Shown: positions 48,861-60,305 of the stretch, one piece after another
Layout of the letters: every line of letters begins with the position of its first letter
Numbering within the stretch: position 1 is the stretch's first letter
Source of the DNA: an uncultured Stenotrophomonas sp.
Lineage (GTDB): Bacteria > Pseudomonadota > Gammaproteobacteria > Xanthomonadales > Xanthomonadaceae
Direction of reading: 5' to 3'
Length of the DNA stretch: 64,000 nt
NCBI GenBank assembly: GCA_900078405.1
Contig: FLTS01000001.1
Location: 2,522,501 to 2,586,500 of the forward strand
The notes under the pieces: model-generated
The model's input: the letters and a program-made list of their open reading frames with translations, nothing else
Databases searched by the model: none
Told to the model about the DNA's origin: nothing
Translations under genes and position numbers: made by a program

Positions 48861-50585
48861 TCAGTGCCCGGACGCCTTGCCGGCACCGATGCCGGTTTCG
48901 GCGCGTACCTGCTGCGCCGGGTAGGCGGCGCGTTCGGCCTGCGCGTTCCTGCTCTTGTCCAGCACCGAGAACAGCCAGATGCTGACGAAGGCCAGAGTCA
49001 TCGAGAACAGCGCAGGGCTGGTGTACGGGAACGGTGCGCTGCCGGCCGGGTTGCCCAGCGTGGCTTCCCATACCGACGGCGACAGCAGGGTCAGCACCAG
49101 CGACGAGGCCAGGCCGAGGAAGCCGCCGATCACCGCGCCGCGGGTGGTGCAGTCTTTCCACAGCAGCGACAGGAACAGCACCGGGAAGTTGGCCGAGGCG
49201 GCGATGGCGAAGGCCAGCGACACCATGAAGGCCACGTTCTGCTTCTCGAAGGCGATGCCCAGCAGCACCGCGATCACACCCAGCGCCACGGTGGTGACGC
49301 GCGACACGCGCAGCTCCGAGCCTGCCGGCGGCTTGCCCTTCATGATCATCGTCGCGTACAGGTCATGCGACACTGCCGAGGCGCCGGACAGGGTCAGGCC
49401 GGCGACCACCGCCAGGATGGTGGCGAAGGCCACCGCGGAGATGAAGCCCATGAAGATGTTGCCGCCCACCGCCTTGCCGACCAGCACCGCGGCCATGTTC
49501 GGCCCGCCCTGGATGGCGCCGGTGGCCGGGTCGGCGTAGGCCGGGTTGGTCAGCACCAGGGCGATGGCGCCGAAGCCGATGATGAAGATCAGGATGTAGA
49601 AATAGCCGATCCAGGTGGTGGCCCAGAACACCGACTTGCGCGCCTGCTTGGCGTCGGGAACGGTGAAGAAGCGCATCAGGATGTGCGGCAGGCCGGCGGT
49701 GCCGAACATCAGCGCCATGCCGAAGGAGATCGCCGAGATCGGGTCCTTGACGAAGCCGCCCGGGCCCATGATCGACAGGCCGGTGCTGGCCGCCTCGCCC
49801 GCCTCCTTGCCGGCGTTGGCCGCGATCTGGGTCTTGACCTGCACCGCGGTGGCGAACAGCTTCTCGAAGCTGAAGCCGAACTTCCACATCACCATCAGCG
49901 CCATGAAGGTCACGCCGAACAGCAGCAGGCAGGCCTTGATGATCTGCACCCAGGTGGTGGCGGTCATGCCGCCGAACAGCACGTAGACCATCATCAGCAC
50001 GCCGACCAGCACCACCGCGATCCAGTAGTCCAGGCCGAACAGCAGCTTGATCAGTGCGCCGGCGCCGACCATCTGCGCGATCAGGTAGAACAGCACCACC
50101 ACCAGCGTGCCGGAGGCGGCAAACAGGCGGATGGGCTTCTGCTGGAAGCGGTAGCCGGCGACATCGGCGAAGGTGAAGCGGCCGAGGTTGCGCAGCCGCT
50201 CGGCCATCAGGAAGGTCAGGATCGGCCAGCCGACGAGGAAGCCGATGGCGTAGATCAGGCCGTCGTAGCCGTTGGTCATCACCGCCGCGGTGATGCCCAG
50301 GAACGAGGCTGCCGACATGTAGTCGCCGGCGATCGCCAGGCCGTTCTGGAAGCCGGTGATGCCGCCGCCGGCGGTGTAGAAGTCCGACGCCGACTTGGTG
50401 CGCGCGGCGGCCCACTTGGTGATGCCCAGGGTGGCCAGCACGAACGCGGCGAACATGATGATCGCGGTCCAGTTGGTCGGCTGGCGCACGGTCTGGCCGA
50501 TGTCGCCGCCGGCCGCCAGCGCGGCGCCGCTGGCGGCGAGCAGGGCCAGCAACGCGCCGGAGCGGAGCAGGGGGGAGCGGCTCAT
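48861..50585 (-). CDS. actP: Acetate/cation symporter
   Basis: The 574-residue sodium:solute symporter imports acetate and glycolate. An N-terminal signal-like segment ([16 protein letters not shown]) precedes 13 hydrophobic helices, as in E. coli Act[21 protein letters not shown] near 67-86 and [11 protein letters not shown] near 89 are typical SSS-family segments for the sodium site. It is coupled to the DUF485 gene (ATGA overlap) and lies in the same cluster as acs. Confidence 0.94.
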   Translation of the reverse strand: MSRSPLLRSGALLALLAASGAALAAGGDIGQTVRQPTNWTAIIMFAAFVLATLGITKWAAARTKSASDFYTAGGGITGFQNGLAIAGDYMSAASFLGITAAVMTNGYDGLIYAIGFLVGWPILTFLMAERLRNLGRFTFADVAGYRFQQKPIRLFAASGTLVVVLFYLIAQMVGAGALIKLLFGLDYWIAVVLVGVLMMVYVLFGGMTATTWVQIIKACLLLFGVTFMALMVMWKFGFSFEKLFATAVQVKTQIAANAGKEAGEAASTGLSIMGPGGFVKDPISAISFGMALMFGTAGLPHILMRFFTVPDAKQARKSVFWATTWIGYFYILIFIIGFGAIALVLTNPAYADPATGAIQGGPNMAAVLVGKAVGGNIFMGFISAVAFATILAVVAGLTLSGASAVSHDLYATMIMKGKPPAGSELRVSRVTTVALGVIAVLLGIAFEKQNVAFMVSLAFAIAASANFPVLFLSLLWKDCTTRGAVIGGFLGLASSLVLTLLSPSVWEATLGNPAGSAPFPYTSPALFSMTLAFVSIWLFSVLDKSRNAQAERAAYPAQQVRAETGIGAGKASGH

Positions 50586-50899
50586 TGCACGTCCTCCACG
50601 ATCTGATGGGTCAACTGGTCGAACTCCTTGTTGGCGCGGCGCACGTAAAAGCCGGTGATGGCGATGGTGAACACCATCAGCCCGATCGCGATCGGGATGC
50701 CGATGGTGGTCATGCTGCCGGCGGAGAGCGGGGTGGCCAGGAACGCCTTGTCGAAGGCGATCAGGCCGATGTAGCCGTAGTAGGCCAGCAGCATCAGCAC
50801 GGTCAGCACCCAGCCCAGGCGGTTGCGGGTGCGGCGCAGGCGCTGGTAGGCCGGGTGGTTGGCGATCCGCTCGACGCGGGGGTCGGTGGAAGCATTCAT
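50582..50899 (-). CDS. DUF485 membrane protein of the acetate operon
   Basis: The 105-residue protein has two hydrophobic helices (about 29-50 and 65-88). [17 protein letters not shown] near 14-30 and [13 protein letters not shown] near 85-97 are the YjcH/DUF485 signature. In E. coli the homologue yjcH sits between acs and actP; its function is unknown, but it always travels with the transporter. The start at 50899 was chosen by the family N-terminus. Confidence 0.9.
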   Translation of the reverse strand: MNASTDPRVERIANHPAYQRLRRTRNRLGWVLTVLMLLAYYGYIGLIAFDKAFLATPLSAGSMTTIGIPIAIGLMVFTIAITGFYVRRANKEFDQLTHQIVEDVQ

Positions 50900-51010
50900 T
50901 CGGGGTCCTCCGAACAGGAACAGTCGTTGGAAACGGGCCGTCACGGCGCAACGCGTGCACTGGCAGCGGCATGAAGTGCTCCCCGTGGGGGTAGGGAGGT
51001 GCTGCAACGC

Positions 51011-51031
51011 CGGCGCCGCGCGGGCGCCGGC
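51011..51031. terminator. GC hairpin between porin and DUF485 genes
   Basis: CCGGCGCC pairs with GGCGCCGG around a GCGCG loop, 11 bases past the porin stop. There is no T tract. It may attenuate read-through from the porin gene into DUF485-actP. Confidence 0.4.
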
Positions 51032-51041
51032 GGCGGGTACG

Positions 51042-52436
51042 TCAGAAGCTGTACTTGGTGGTGAACTGCACGCGGCTGATGTCGCCCTTGCGGCCGTCCT
51101 CGATCTCGCGCACGCCGTACATCAGCTCGGCGCCGATATCGACCTTGGGCATCGGCGTGTAGAACACGTTGCCGCGGATCGACTGCACGCTCCTGGTGAC
51201 CAGGTTGCCGGTCAGCGAGGCGTTGTTGTCGTAGTCGCTGCGCGCGTAGATCAGGTTGGTGCGCAGCTTCGGCGTGAACGCATGGCGCCAGCCGACGTAG
51301 GCGGCGACCACCCCGGTCGGGTCCAGCTCGTCGCGAATGGCGTCGTAGGCGCTGTCGCCGGTGATGCCCAGGCCGATGTAGCGGGAGATGCCCTCGCCGC
51401 CGGTGAGCTGGTAGTGCAGGCTGTCGCTGCCACCCATCACCCACTTGCCACCCAGGGTCAGGCCGCCGGCCATCTTGCTGGCGTCGGCGCCGGTGGCCTG
51501 GTTGTCCACCTTCAGCTGGCGCAGCAGGCCGGCCACACCGAACGTGCCCCAGTCGCCCTTCCAGCCGTAGCGCGCGGTCAGGTCGGGCAGCGAGCCGCGG
51601 TCGGAATTGGCCGCGCCGACCAGTGTGGTCTCCGGGTTTTCCAGTGCCACGCTGAAGCCGCCGTTGGTGTAGCGCACCTGCGTCTGGCGCACGAAGATCA
51701 CGCCGTCGGTGGGACCGACGAAATCCACCGCCTCGGGCAGCGCGGCCACGTCCATGAAGTTGGACCAGGTCTGGCCGGCCAGCCAGTTGTTCCAGTACAT
51801 GTAGGCGTGGCGCAGGGTGACGCCGTAGGTGTTGGTAGCACTCTGGTTGCCCAGCGCGTTGCCGAAGAAATCCATCTCCACCATCGCGCCGGCCTTGTCG
51901 CCGCCCTCGGTGACGTGGTCCACGCCGAGGTTGAAGCGCGAGAACTTGGCGTGCGCGTTGTAGTCCACGTCCGAGGCCTGGCCCGAGCCGCCGGCGCCGT
52001 GCACCGGAGTCTGTCCCGGCAGGTACAGGGCGCGGCCGGTGGCGTCGTCGGCCAGCTGGCCGTCGCTGGTGCGGGTGGCGAGGAAGTCGGCCTTGATGAA
52101 GCCGCCGAACTTGAAGGTGGTGCCCGGCGTCGCGCCGGGGGTGATGCTGGTGGCCTGGATCGGCTGCTTGCCGGCCGGCAGTGCCGGTGCGGCCGCGGTG
52201 ATGGCCGCTTGCTCGGCGCGTGTCTGTTGCACCTCGCTCTGTGTCTGCGCAATGGCGCCCTGTTGCTGCTGCTGGGTGGACAGCAGCAATTGCACCTGCC
52301 GCTCCAGTTCGGCCACGCGGGCCTCCAGTGCCTGTTCCTTCGCCGTATCGGCCAAGGCCATGCCCGGCGCAAGCAACGCCACGAACAACGCGGCGGCAAG
52401 CGGGCGACGGACCATTCGGGTGGTGTGTCTGTTCAT
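51042..52436 (-). CDS. DcaP-family trimeric outer-membrane porin
   Basis: The 464-residue precursor has a signal peptide ending MALA near residue 29. A coiled coil follows ([20 protein letters not shown] and Gln-rich tail, about 32-75), which in DcaP-like porins sits in the periplasm and helps trimerise. The barrel starts [11 protein letters not shown] near 108, and the C-terminus VQFTTKYSF ends in Phe as outer-membrane strands do. DcaP-type channels pass small organic acids; the neighbouring actP and acs point to acetate or related acids, which is inference. Confidence 0.85.
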   Translation of the reverse strand: MNRHTTRMVRRPLAAALFVALLAPGMALADTAKEQALEARVAELERQVQLLLSTQQQQQGAIAQTQSEVQQTRAEQAAITAAAPALPAGKQPIQATSITPGATPGTTFKFGGFIKADFLATRTSDGQLADDATGRALYLPGQTPVHGAGGSGQASDVDYNAHAKFSRFNLGVDHVTEGGDKAGAMVEMDFFGNALGNQSATNTYGVTLRHAYMYWNNWLAGQTWSNFMDVAALPEAVDFVGPTDGVIFVRQTQVRYTNGGFSVALENPETTLVGAANSDRGSLPDLTARYGWKGDWGTFGVAGLLRQLKVDNQATGADASKMAGGLTLGGKWVMGGSDSLHYQLTGGEGISRYIGLGITGDSAYDAIRDELDPTGVVAAYVGWRHAFTPKLRTNLIYARSDYDNNASLTGNLVTRSVQSIRGNVFYTPMPKVDIGAELMYGVREIEDGRKGDISRVQFTTKYSF

Positions 52437-52675
52437 TGCTCTGCCTCTCTCCGGCTGGCATCGATGGCCGCGTCGGTGCACGGTTCACGGCAGGGTGCGC
52501 GGCCTGCGTGGCAAGCGGCTATTCGCCATTAGTCGAAGGAATGGCCGCATTCGACCATCGTCTAACGCCGCAGCCAGCGCGGCCGGGGATGGATGCGGCA
52601 CACTTGGGAAGTACCGGCCGCATCGCGCGATGCGGCTCCCCCATTGGTTACAAGTGCAAAGGTGAGGGTGTTGTC
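52437..52675. promoter_or_regulatory. Divergent regulatory region, porin and acs
   Basis: The 239 bases between the leftward porin operon and the rightward acs gene contain no gene and must hold both promoters. GGTGAGGG upstream of acs may serve as its ribosome site. No recognised operator stands out; small dyads such as TCGAAGGAATGGCCGCATTC lie near 52535. Confidence 0.4.
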
Positions 52676-54619
<1,944 letters not shown>

Positions 54620-54624
54620 AGCTG

Positions 54625-54769
54625 GGAACGAGTGAAGAGGAAAGAGGAACGAGTAAAAGCAATAGCAACCCCAGGAGATTGCGTGCTTTTACTCTTCCTC
54701 CACCCGTGCCTCTTCACTCGTTCCAGATCGACAGCTCTTACTCGTTCCTCTTTCCTCTTCACTCGTTTC
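54625..54769. repeat. GGAACGAG palindromic element, copy 2
   Basis: The forward arm at 54625-54660 (starting GGAACGAGTGAAGAGGAAAG) is mirrored by two reverse arms, at 54685-54724 and 54734-54769. The outer pair matches over about 36 bases with few mismatches. The element fills the whole gap between the acs stop and the response-regulator start, leaving no room for an ordinary ribosome site before the latter. Confidence 0.85.
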
Positions 54770-54776
54770 TAACTCC

Positions 54777-55442
54777 ATGCCCACCCTGCTGATCGCCGAC
54801 GACCACCCGCTGTTCCGCGAAGCGCTGCGCGGCGCGGTGCAGCGGGTGATCCCGGGCGTGCAATTGCTGGAAGCGGACAGCGTGGAGGCGTTGTATGCGC
54901 TGGCTGAGCAGCATCCCGACGCCGACCTGGTGCTGATGGACCTGAACATGCCCGGCGCGCAGGGCTTCAACGCGCTGGTGCACCTGCGCTCGCTGCATCC
55001 GCAATTGCCCATCGTGGTGGTGTCCGCGCGTGAGGAGGCCACGGTGATGCGCCGCGCGCTCGACCACGGCGCGTTCGGCTTCATCCCCAAGTCGGCCGAC
55101 TCGGACACCATTGGCCAGGCGCTGGGCACCATCCTCGATGGCGAGCGCTGGGCCCCGGCCGAGGCGCACAACGTGCCGCCCACCGACCACGAAGAGCGCG
55201 AGGTCGGCCAGCGCCTGCGCGAGCTGACCCCGCAGCAGTTCCGCGTGCTGCAGATGCTCGGTGCCGGCCGCCTGAACAAGCAGATCGCCTATGACCTGGG
55301 CGTGTCCGAGGCCACCATCAAGGCCCACGTCACCGCCATCCTGCGCAAGCTCGGCGTCACCAACCGCACCCAGGCCGTGTTGATGGCCGGCAAGCTGGCC
55401 ATCGACGACGATGGCATCGTGCTGCCGCCGGAAGAAGACTGA
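54777..55442 (+). CDS. LuxR-type (NarL family) response regulator
   Basis: The 221-residue two-component regulator has a receiver domain at 1-120 with acidic pocket DD at 8-9, phospho-acceptor D55 in LMDLNMPG and Lys in FIPKSAD near 105. The LuxR helix-turn-helix is at about 148-205 ([20 protein letters not shown], then [14 protein letters not shown]). No histidine kinase gene is in the window. Location directly behind acs suggests control of acetate metabolism, which is a guess from position. The start abuts the repeat and shows no clear Shine-Dalgarno sequence. Confidence 0.9.
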   Translation: MPTLLIADDHPLFREALRGAVQRVIPGVQLLEADSVEALYALAEQHPDADLVLMDLNMPGAQGFNALVHLRSLHPQLPIVVVSAREEATVMRRALDHGAFGFIPKSADSDTIGQALGTILDGERWAPAEAHNVPPTDHEEREVGQRLRELTPQQFRVLQMLGAGRLNKQIAYDLGVSEATIKAHVTAILRKLGVTNRTQAVLMAGKLAIDDDGIVLPPEED

Positions 55443-55446
55443 AAGT

Positions 55447-55589
55447 CAGGAACGAGCGGAAGGAACGAGGAACGAGTAAAGACAAAAGACGAAGGCAACA
55501 ACGGGGAACTCCGGCTGACAGTGCTTGGCCAGGAAAAGGGAACCTGCCGTTGCTTCTGCTCGTTCCTCGTTCCTCTCCAGTCGTTCCTG
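55447..55589. repeat. GGAACGAG palindromic element, copy 3
   Basis: Left end CAGGAACGAGCGGAAGGAAC and right end CTCGTTCCTCTCCAGTCGTT followed by CCTG mirror each other with few changes. The inner arms also pair (GAAGGCAAC with GTTGCTTC). It fills the gap between the response-regulator gene and the mntP riboswitch. The -10-like TAGAAT for the riboswitch transcript starts two bases after its right end. Confidence 0.85.
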
Positions 55590-55590
55590 C

Positions 55591-55596
55591 TAGAAT
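55591..55596 (+). promoter_or_regulatory. Putative -10 element for the mntP riboswitch transcript
   Basis: TAGAAT is a good -10 hexamer just before the riboswitch. No convincing -35 is present; the region where it should lie is inside the palindromic repeat. Confidence 0.5.
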
Positions 55597-55597
55597 C

Positions 55598-55690
55598 AGC
55601 TCCCCCTTGGGGAGTAGCCTGCTTCCGGCAGCGGAAGCGCGCGTGTCAACACACTCGGCCATTGCGCCGTGGCACGTGCAGCCAGACCCG
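55598..55690 (+). ncRNA. yybP-ykoY manganese riboswitch
   Basis: The leader of mntP carries the conserved 5' segment TTGGGGAGTAGCCTGCTTCC, then TGTCAACACACTCGGCC and, at the 3' side, GCAGCCAGACC. These are hallmarks of the yybP-ykoY class, which binds Mn2+ and turns on efflux genes. It starts about 180 bases upstream of mntP. The exact 3' boundary is uncertain; GCGAGACC at 55695 is an alternative closing segment. Confidence 0.82.
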
Positions 55691-55780
55691 GTTGGCGAGA
55701 CCAGCGGCACGCGTGCGCAACGACAGGTTGGGCGCGCCGCGTGCCGTATGCGTCGCAGCCTGATCTGGAAGTTTCCACGA

Positions 55781-56371
55781 ATGTCCCCGCTTTCCATCCT
55801 GCTGATCGGCTTGGCCATGTCCACCGATGCCTTTGCCGCAGCCATCGGCAAGGGTGCGGCGATGCGCCGCCCGCACCTGCGCGAAGCGCTGCGCGCCGGC
55901 CTGATCTTCGGCACCATCGAAGCCCTGACCCCGATGCTGGGCTGGCTGCTGGGCCGTGCCGCCTCGCATTACGTGGAAGCATTCGACCACTGGATTGCCT
56001 TCGCGCTGCTCGGCGCGCTGGGCGTGCATATGATCGTGGCCGGGTTGCGCTCGGATGCAAACGAGGATGCCGCCGACCCGCCGCCGGATGACGGCAACAG
56101 GCACCACCGTTTCTGGACGTTGGCCGCTACCGGCCTGGCCACCAGCATCGACGCCGCCGCGGTGGGCGTGAGCCTGGCCTTCCTCGACGTGCATATCGGC
56201 GTGGTGGCGCTGGTGATCGGGCTGTGCACGCTGCTGATGGTGACGCTGGGCATCATGCTCGGCCGCGCGCTGGGCGCCCTGGTCGGCAAGCGCGCGGAAA
56301 TCATCGGCGGGGTGATCCTGATCCTGGTCGGCAGCGGCATCCTCTACGAGCACTTGCAGGGCGCGGCTTGA
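55781..56371 (+). CDS. mntP: Manganese efflux pump MntP
   Basis: The 196-residue inner-membrane exporter has six helices in two homologous halves. [19 protein letters not shown] near 6-24 and the matching [19 protein letters not shown] near 114-132 carry the conserved Asp of each half. The middle loop ([18 protein letters not shown]) is acidic. Expression is expected to rise with Mn2+ through the riboswitch in its leader. The start was chosen at the first ATG before helix one. Confidence 0.93.
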   Translation: MSPLSILLIGLAMSTDAFAAAIGKGAAMRRPHLREALRAGLIFGTIEALTPMLGWLLGRAASHYVEAFDHWIAFALLGALGVHMIVAGLRSDANEDAADPPPDDGNRHHRFWTLAATGLATSIDAAAVGVSLAFLDVHIGVVALVIGLCTLLMVTLGIMLGRALGALVGKRAEIIGGVILILVGSGILYEHLQGAA

Positions 56372-56448
56372 GGTACTTGCAGGCACAGGTGCATCCGCAC
56401 AGAGCGTTGCCGATGGAACGTGCGATGGTTTGCGGGAGGCAGCGGGAA

Positions 56449-58164
56449 TCAGCGCCTGCGTTCCAGCCACCACAGCAGTGATACCACCAGCACGAAGGCC
56501 AGCAGCCAGGGCCAGCGCGGGCCGGGCACGGGATGCGTGGTGCGTGCGGCATACCCGCCGGTGCCGTGCAGCGCCAGCGTGGCATCGCGGGTGGCCTGGG
56601 CATGCAGGGCAGGTGCCTCGGCAGGGTCGATGACCAGCACGCCGGCGCTTTCGCCGCCACCGATGATGCGGTGCCAGCCGGCCTGCTGCGGCCACCAACC
56701 GCTGCATTGACTGGCCTGCGGATCGGTCAGCAACGCGCTGCGCGTGCCATCCGGTGCTTGTGCTTGACTGCCCGCAGGCAGCCCGCACAACGTGGTGCGT
56801 TCCCCGGCCCATGCCCATGCGGGCAGGTGTTGCAGCGCCGGTCCCGGCAATGGCCGGGCCAGTGTCGCGAGTGCCGCATTCCACAGTTCGGCATGGGCGT
56901 CGGCATGGCCGGCGAGTACCAACGTGTAGCTGTCGGTAACCGGCAACACGCCGAGGCGGCCCTGGCCGATGGCGCGCCAACCGCCCAGCGTGCTGCCATC
57001 GGCGGCATGCAGCAGCGGCACGACGTCGGTGCCGGTGAAATCCAGATCGAAGCGTTCGATGTTCAACGCAGCGGTGGTGTTGTCGTCCGCGTGTACAGCG
57101 GCATTGCGCCACTTCACCGTGGCGGTCTGTCCATCGCCACGGGTTTCCAGCCCCCATTCGCGCAGGGTGCGACGGGCATTGCCGTCGAGTGCACCGCCGA
57201 CCCGCACCAGCACGCCAAGTCCGTTGCGCATCGCGGTGGCGATGGCCGCGCGCTGCGCCGCCGGCAACGCGGCCAGCCGGCGTTCGTCGAGCAGCAACAG
57301 GTCGAGCCCGGCGAGGCCGGCCGTATCCAGCGTCTGTGGCGCATCGCCCAGCTGCACGCCACCGCCGACAGTGATGCCGACCTGCAAGGGGGCACCGATG
57401 TCGGTTGCCCAGCGTTGCAGGTACTTCAGTTCCGGCCCTGGCGCACCGGCAAGCAGGCGCAGCGTGGGGGCGGGCACGACGCGGGCACGCACCGGTACCG
57501 GCAGCTGGTCGAGCAGCTTGCCGTCGGCATCGAGCGCACGCAGGGTGAAAACGACGTCGCCGGCTTCGCGCGCGCTGGCGCCAAGGCGTACCCGTCCGTC
57601 CTCGCCGGGTGCGGCGAGGGCGACGCGCTGGCCCGCCGGATCGAGCAGTTCCACGCGCGCCTGCGGCAGGCCCTGTACGCGGGCACCCACCTCGAAACGT
57701 GCACCGGCGGACAGCGGTGATGGTGCCTGCAGTTCGACCAATCCATGCGGTGCGACAGCCATGTGGAAGCGCAGTGCCGGCATCGTCGTGTCGCGGTCGC
57801 GCGCCGGCAGGCCCTGGCCGACGATGACGAGTTCGCGCGTGGCGGGGTGCTGGCGCAGCGCGGTGGCCAGGTCGGGCACCCGCGTGGTGCCGGGCAATGC
57901 CGGTGCTTCCGGCAGGCGCAGGCGGGTGGCCGCGGGAAGTGCCGCCAGCTCCGGGGCGGTGGCACCGGCGGTGGCGATGACCAGCGTGGCGGCAGGCACG
58001 TGACGCGTTGGCGGGAACAAGGTCAGCCACAACAGCGCCGCGGCCGCCAGTTGCAGCACCAGCCCCGCGCCCAGCCGCAAGGGCGCGGGACGCGGTGGCA
58101 GACACAGGCGCACGCTGGCCAGCAGTACGGCGAGGAGGATGAAGGCCAGGGGCAGCCACGTCAT
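56449..58164 (-). CDS. Membrane-anchored protein closing the MoxR operon
   Basis: The 571-residue protein has N-terminal helices (about 4-20 and 28-50) and one C-terminal helix (PWLLAFVLVVSLLWWLERR); the middle part is predicted to be extracytoplasmic. LVIVGQGLPARD near 111 and LDLLLLDERRL near 283, with LGVLVRVGGAL near 310, resemble the GATase1-like fold seen in some BatA-operon proteins, but without a catalytic Cys. I do not recognise a named family. Its start overlaps the upstream gene by four bases, so it is an obligate operon member. Confidence 0.7.
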   Translation of the reverse strand: MTWLPLAFILLAVLLASVRLCLPPRPAPLRLGAGLVLQLAAAALLWLTLFPPTRHVPAATLVIATAGATAPELAALPAATRLRLPEAPALPGTTRVPDLATALRQHPATRELVIVGQGLPARDRDTTMPALRFHMAVAPHGLVELQAPSPLSAGARFEVGARVQGLPQARVELLDPAGQRVALAAPGEDGRVRLGASAREAGDVVFTLRALDADGKLLDQLPVPVRARVVPAPTLRLLAGAPGPELKYLQRWATDIGAPLQVGITVGGGVQLGDAPQTLDTAGLAGLDLLLLDERRLAALPAAQRAAIATAMRNGLGVLVRVGGALDGNARRTLREWGLETRGDGQTATVKWRNAAVHADDNTTAALNIERFDLDFTGTDVVPLLHAADGSTLGGWRAIGQGRLGVLPVTDSYTLVLAGHADAHAELWNAALATLARPLPGPALQHLPAWAWAGERTTLCGLPAGSQAQAPDGTRSALLTDPQASQCSGWWPQQAGWHRIIGGGESAGVLVIDPAEAPALHAQATRDATLALHGTGGYAARTTHPVPGPRWPWLLAFVLVVSLLWWLERRR

Positions 58165-60305
58165 TGCGCACCCTCCGCAGGGGGAGACAGTGCATCCAGA
58201 TAGCGGCGACCTGCCACATCGGCGGCATTGCGTCGCGCGGGTGGGCCAACCGGCCGTTGCAGCGCCGGCCACAGCTGCTCACGCAGGCGCTGCCGGCAGG
58301 CGCGGCAATCCGGTTGCTGGCGCAACTCGTCGATGGCCGCGGCAATGTCGAGTGGATCGGGTACGGCTTGCGGGTGGGTATCGAGCCAACGCGACAACGT
58401 GTCCAGGTCGATGTCGGCATCGGCCGTGGCCAATGCCTGCCATGTGTGGACGGGGGTGATGTCGCCGGCTTCGCGCGCCGGCAATTGCAGTTGGCGGTTG
58501 CCCAGCCCGTCGCGCTTGCCGGTCATGCGCCGGGCCATGTCGATGGGCGGCAACTCGGGACCAACCCGTGCCAGATAGATGCGCTCGGCCTGCTGCACCT
58601 GTTTGATGAAGCCCAGCGCCTTGTACGCATAAGGCAGCGCCTTGTCGGGATGGCCCTGGCGCAGCTCGCCTTCGGACTGCCACATCTGGTCGAGCGCGGC
58701 CTTGAGGATGGCGCGGGTCTGCGGGTCGAGCAGGGTGGCAGCCTCGGCATGGTCGTGGGTGTGGCCGTATTCGGCGAGCACGTCGGTGGCGCTGCCGAAG
58801 GCCGGTGCATCGCCATCGCGTTCGGCCTGGCCGTGGTCATGGCCGTCGTCATGCGCAGGGTCGTGGTCGGTGGCGGCTGCATCGCCGGTTGGCAGGGCAT
58901 CGCCGGTCGGCGGTGGCTTGGTGCCGCCTTCCGCCTCCTCGCCGAGGAACTGGCCATAGCGCAGGCGCAGGATGCGCTGGTCGACGCCAATGGCATCGGA
59001 GCGCCGGGTGAACGTGTCGGCGTCGAGCGCATTGCGCTGCTTCAGCAATGCCTCGGCGTCGATGATGATCTGGCGCTGGCTGCGGAAGTAGGCCGGCATC
59101 ACCTTCTTGATCGCGCCTTCCAGGTCGCTGGCCTGCACCTCCTGCCCGCTGGGCAGGCGCAGGATCAGGCTGGGGCTGCGGGCCTGCTGCGGTTGCGGGT
59201 TGCGGTTGTCATGCACGCTCAGGCGCGCGACCACTTCATCGCCGGGGCCGACGCCCAGCGCCGCCAGATCGACGGTGTGGGCGAAGCGCTGCGCGGTGGC
59301 CGTGCCGTTGCCGGTGAGCGTGAGTTGGCGCTGCTGGAAATCGATGTTCTCGCCGCTGCCCTTTGCCGTGGTGAGTTCCAGCAGCGCATTGGCGGCGATG
59401 CCGAAATCGTCGCTGGCCTCGAAGCGCAATTGCCATTGCCGTTGGCGCGGTGCGGCCTGGCTTAAGGTCTGCGCCGGTTCGATCACCTTCACCTGTGGCG
59501 GCCGGTCCGGTACCACGTCGAGCCGATGGGCACGACCGGCGCCGGCCAGCGCAGGTTCGCTGACGATGCGGTACAGGCTCGAGCGTTGCAGGGTTTCCTT
59601 GGCCTGCCAATACTCGCCTTCGCGTTGTAGCGGCAGTTGCCGGCCATCGTGGAATTGCAGCCACGCGCGTTGCGGCTGCGATGTGAAGTGCAGCCGCCAA
59701 TGCAGGCGGCTGCCCTGCAACGCGCGCGCATCCAGCTTTTCGCCGGTGCTGGCCGCTTGGCCGGTATAAGGTGGCGGTGTCACCTGCAACTGCGTGCCAC
59801 GCAGTGCCGGGGCATCGGCTGTTGCGGATGTCGCGGTATTGCCGCCGTTGCCGGTTTCCGCGGGTGCCGTCGCGGTGTACGGCCAGAACACGGCGATGCC
59901 GGCGAGCAGCAATGCAAGGCCGAGGCAGGCCAGCAGCCGTGGCCACGGCCAGCCTGGGCGCAGGTCGGGCGGCGTTTCGTGCAGGCGCTGTCCGATGCGC
60001 TCGCGCTGCCGCCGCTGCAATGGGTTGAGGGTTTGCGGCGCGGCGAACAGCAGGTCGGCGCTGTCCTCGAAACGTGTTTCTTCATTCAGCCGAGCGACCA
60101 GCCAACGTGTATCCAGCCGGCGCATGCGCCAGGTGGCGAGGCCGGCGACGACGAGCAGTGCGAGGATGAGCACCATGCTGCCGGTGTCGAAGCCGGCAGC
60201 GCGGGTTGCCAGCAAGCCGAGCGCGATGGCAATGGGTATGCCGCCGCACAACCAGACCAGCAATGCCCGGCGTTGTGGAGCGCGCAGCAATGCCTGCGGA
60301 TTCAT
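58161..60305 (-). CDS. DUF4175-like large membrane protein of the MoxR operon
   Basis: The 714-residue protein has two N-terminal helices (about 15-35 and 43-58) and a third near 115-135; the rest is a beta- and helix-rich extracytoplasmic region. QLQVTPPPYTGQAAS near 163, then an Ig-like stretch and a long helical part with ASDLEGAIKKVMPAYFRSQR near 390, resemble DUF4175 proteins. A His/Asp-rich segment (DHDPAHDDGHDHGQAE and YGHTHDHAEA, about 470-520) could bind metal. Function unknown. Coupled by four-base overlaps on both sides. Confidence 0.65.
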   Translation of the reverse strand: MNPQALLRAPQRRALLVWLCGGIPIAIALGLLATRAAGFDTGSMVLILALLVVAGLATWRMRRLDTRWLVARLNEETRFEDSADLLFAAPQTLNPLQRRQRERIGQRLHETPPDLRPGWPWPRLLACLGLALLLAGIAVFWPYTATAPAETGNGGNTATSATADAPALRGTQLQVTPPPYTGQAASTGEKLDARALQGSRLHWRLHFTSQPQRAWLQFHDGRQLPLQREGEYWQAKETLQRSSLYRIVSEPALAGAGRAHRLDVVPDRPPQVKVIEPAQTLSQAAPRQRQWQLRFEASDDFGIAANALLELTTAKGSGENIDFQQRQLTLTGNGTATAQRFAHTVDLAALGVGPGDEVVARLSVHDNRNPQPQQARSPSLILRLPSGQEVQASDLEGAIKKVMPAYFRSQRQIIIDAEALLKQRNALDADTFTRRSDAIGVDQRILRLRYGQFLGEEAEGGTKPPPTGDALPTGDAAATDHDPAHDDGHDHGQAERDGDAPAFGSATDVLAEYGHTHDHAEAATLLDPQTRAILKAALDQMWQSEGELRQGHPDKALPYAYKALGFIKQVQQAERIYLARVGPELPPIDMARRMTGKRDGLGNRQLQLPAREAGDITPVHTWQALATADADIDLDTLSRWLDTHPQAVPDPLDIAAAIDELRQQPDCRACRQRLREQLWPALQRPVGPPARRNAADVAGRRYLDALSPPAEGAQ

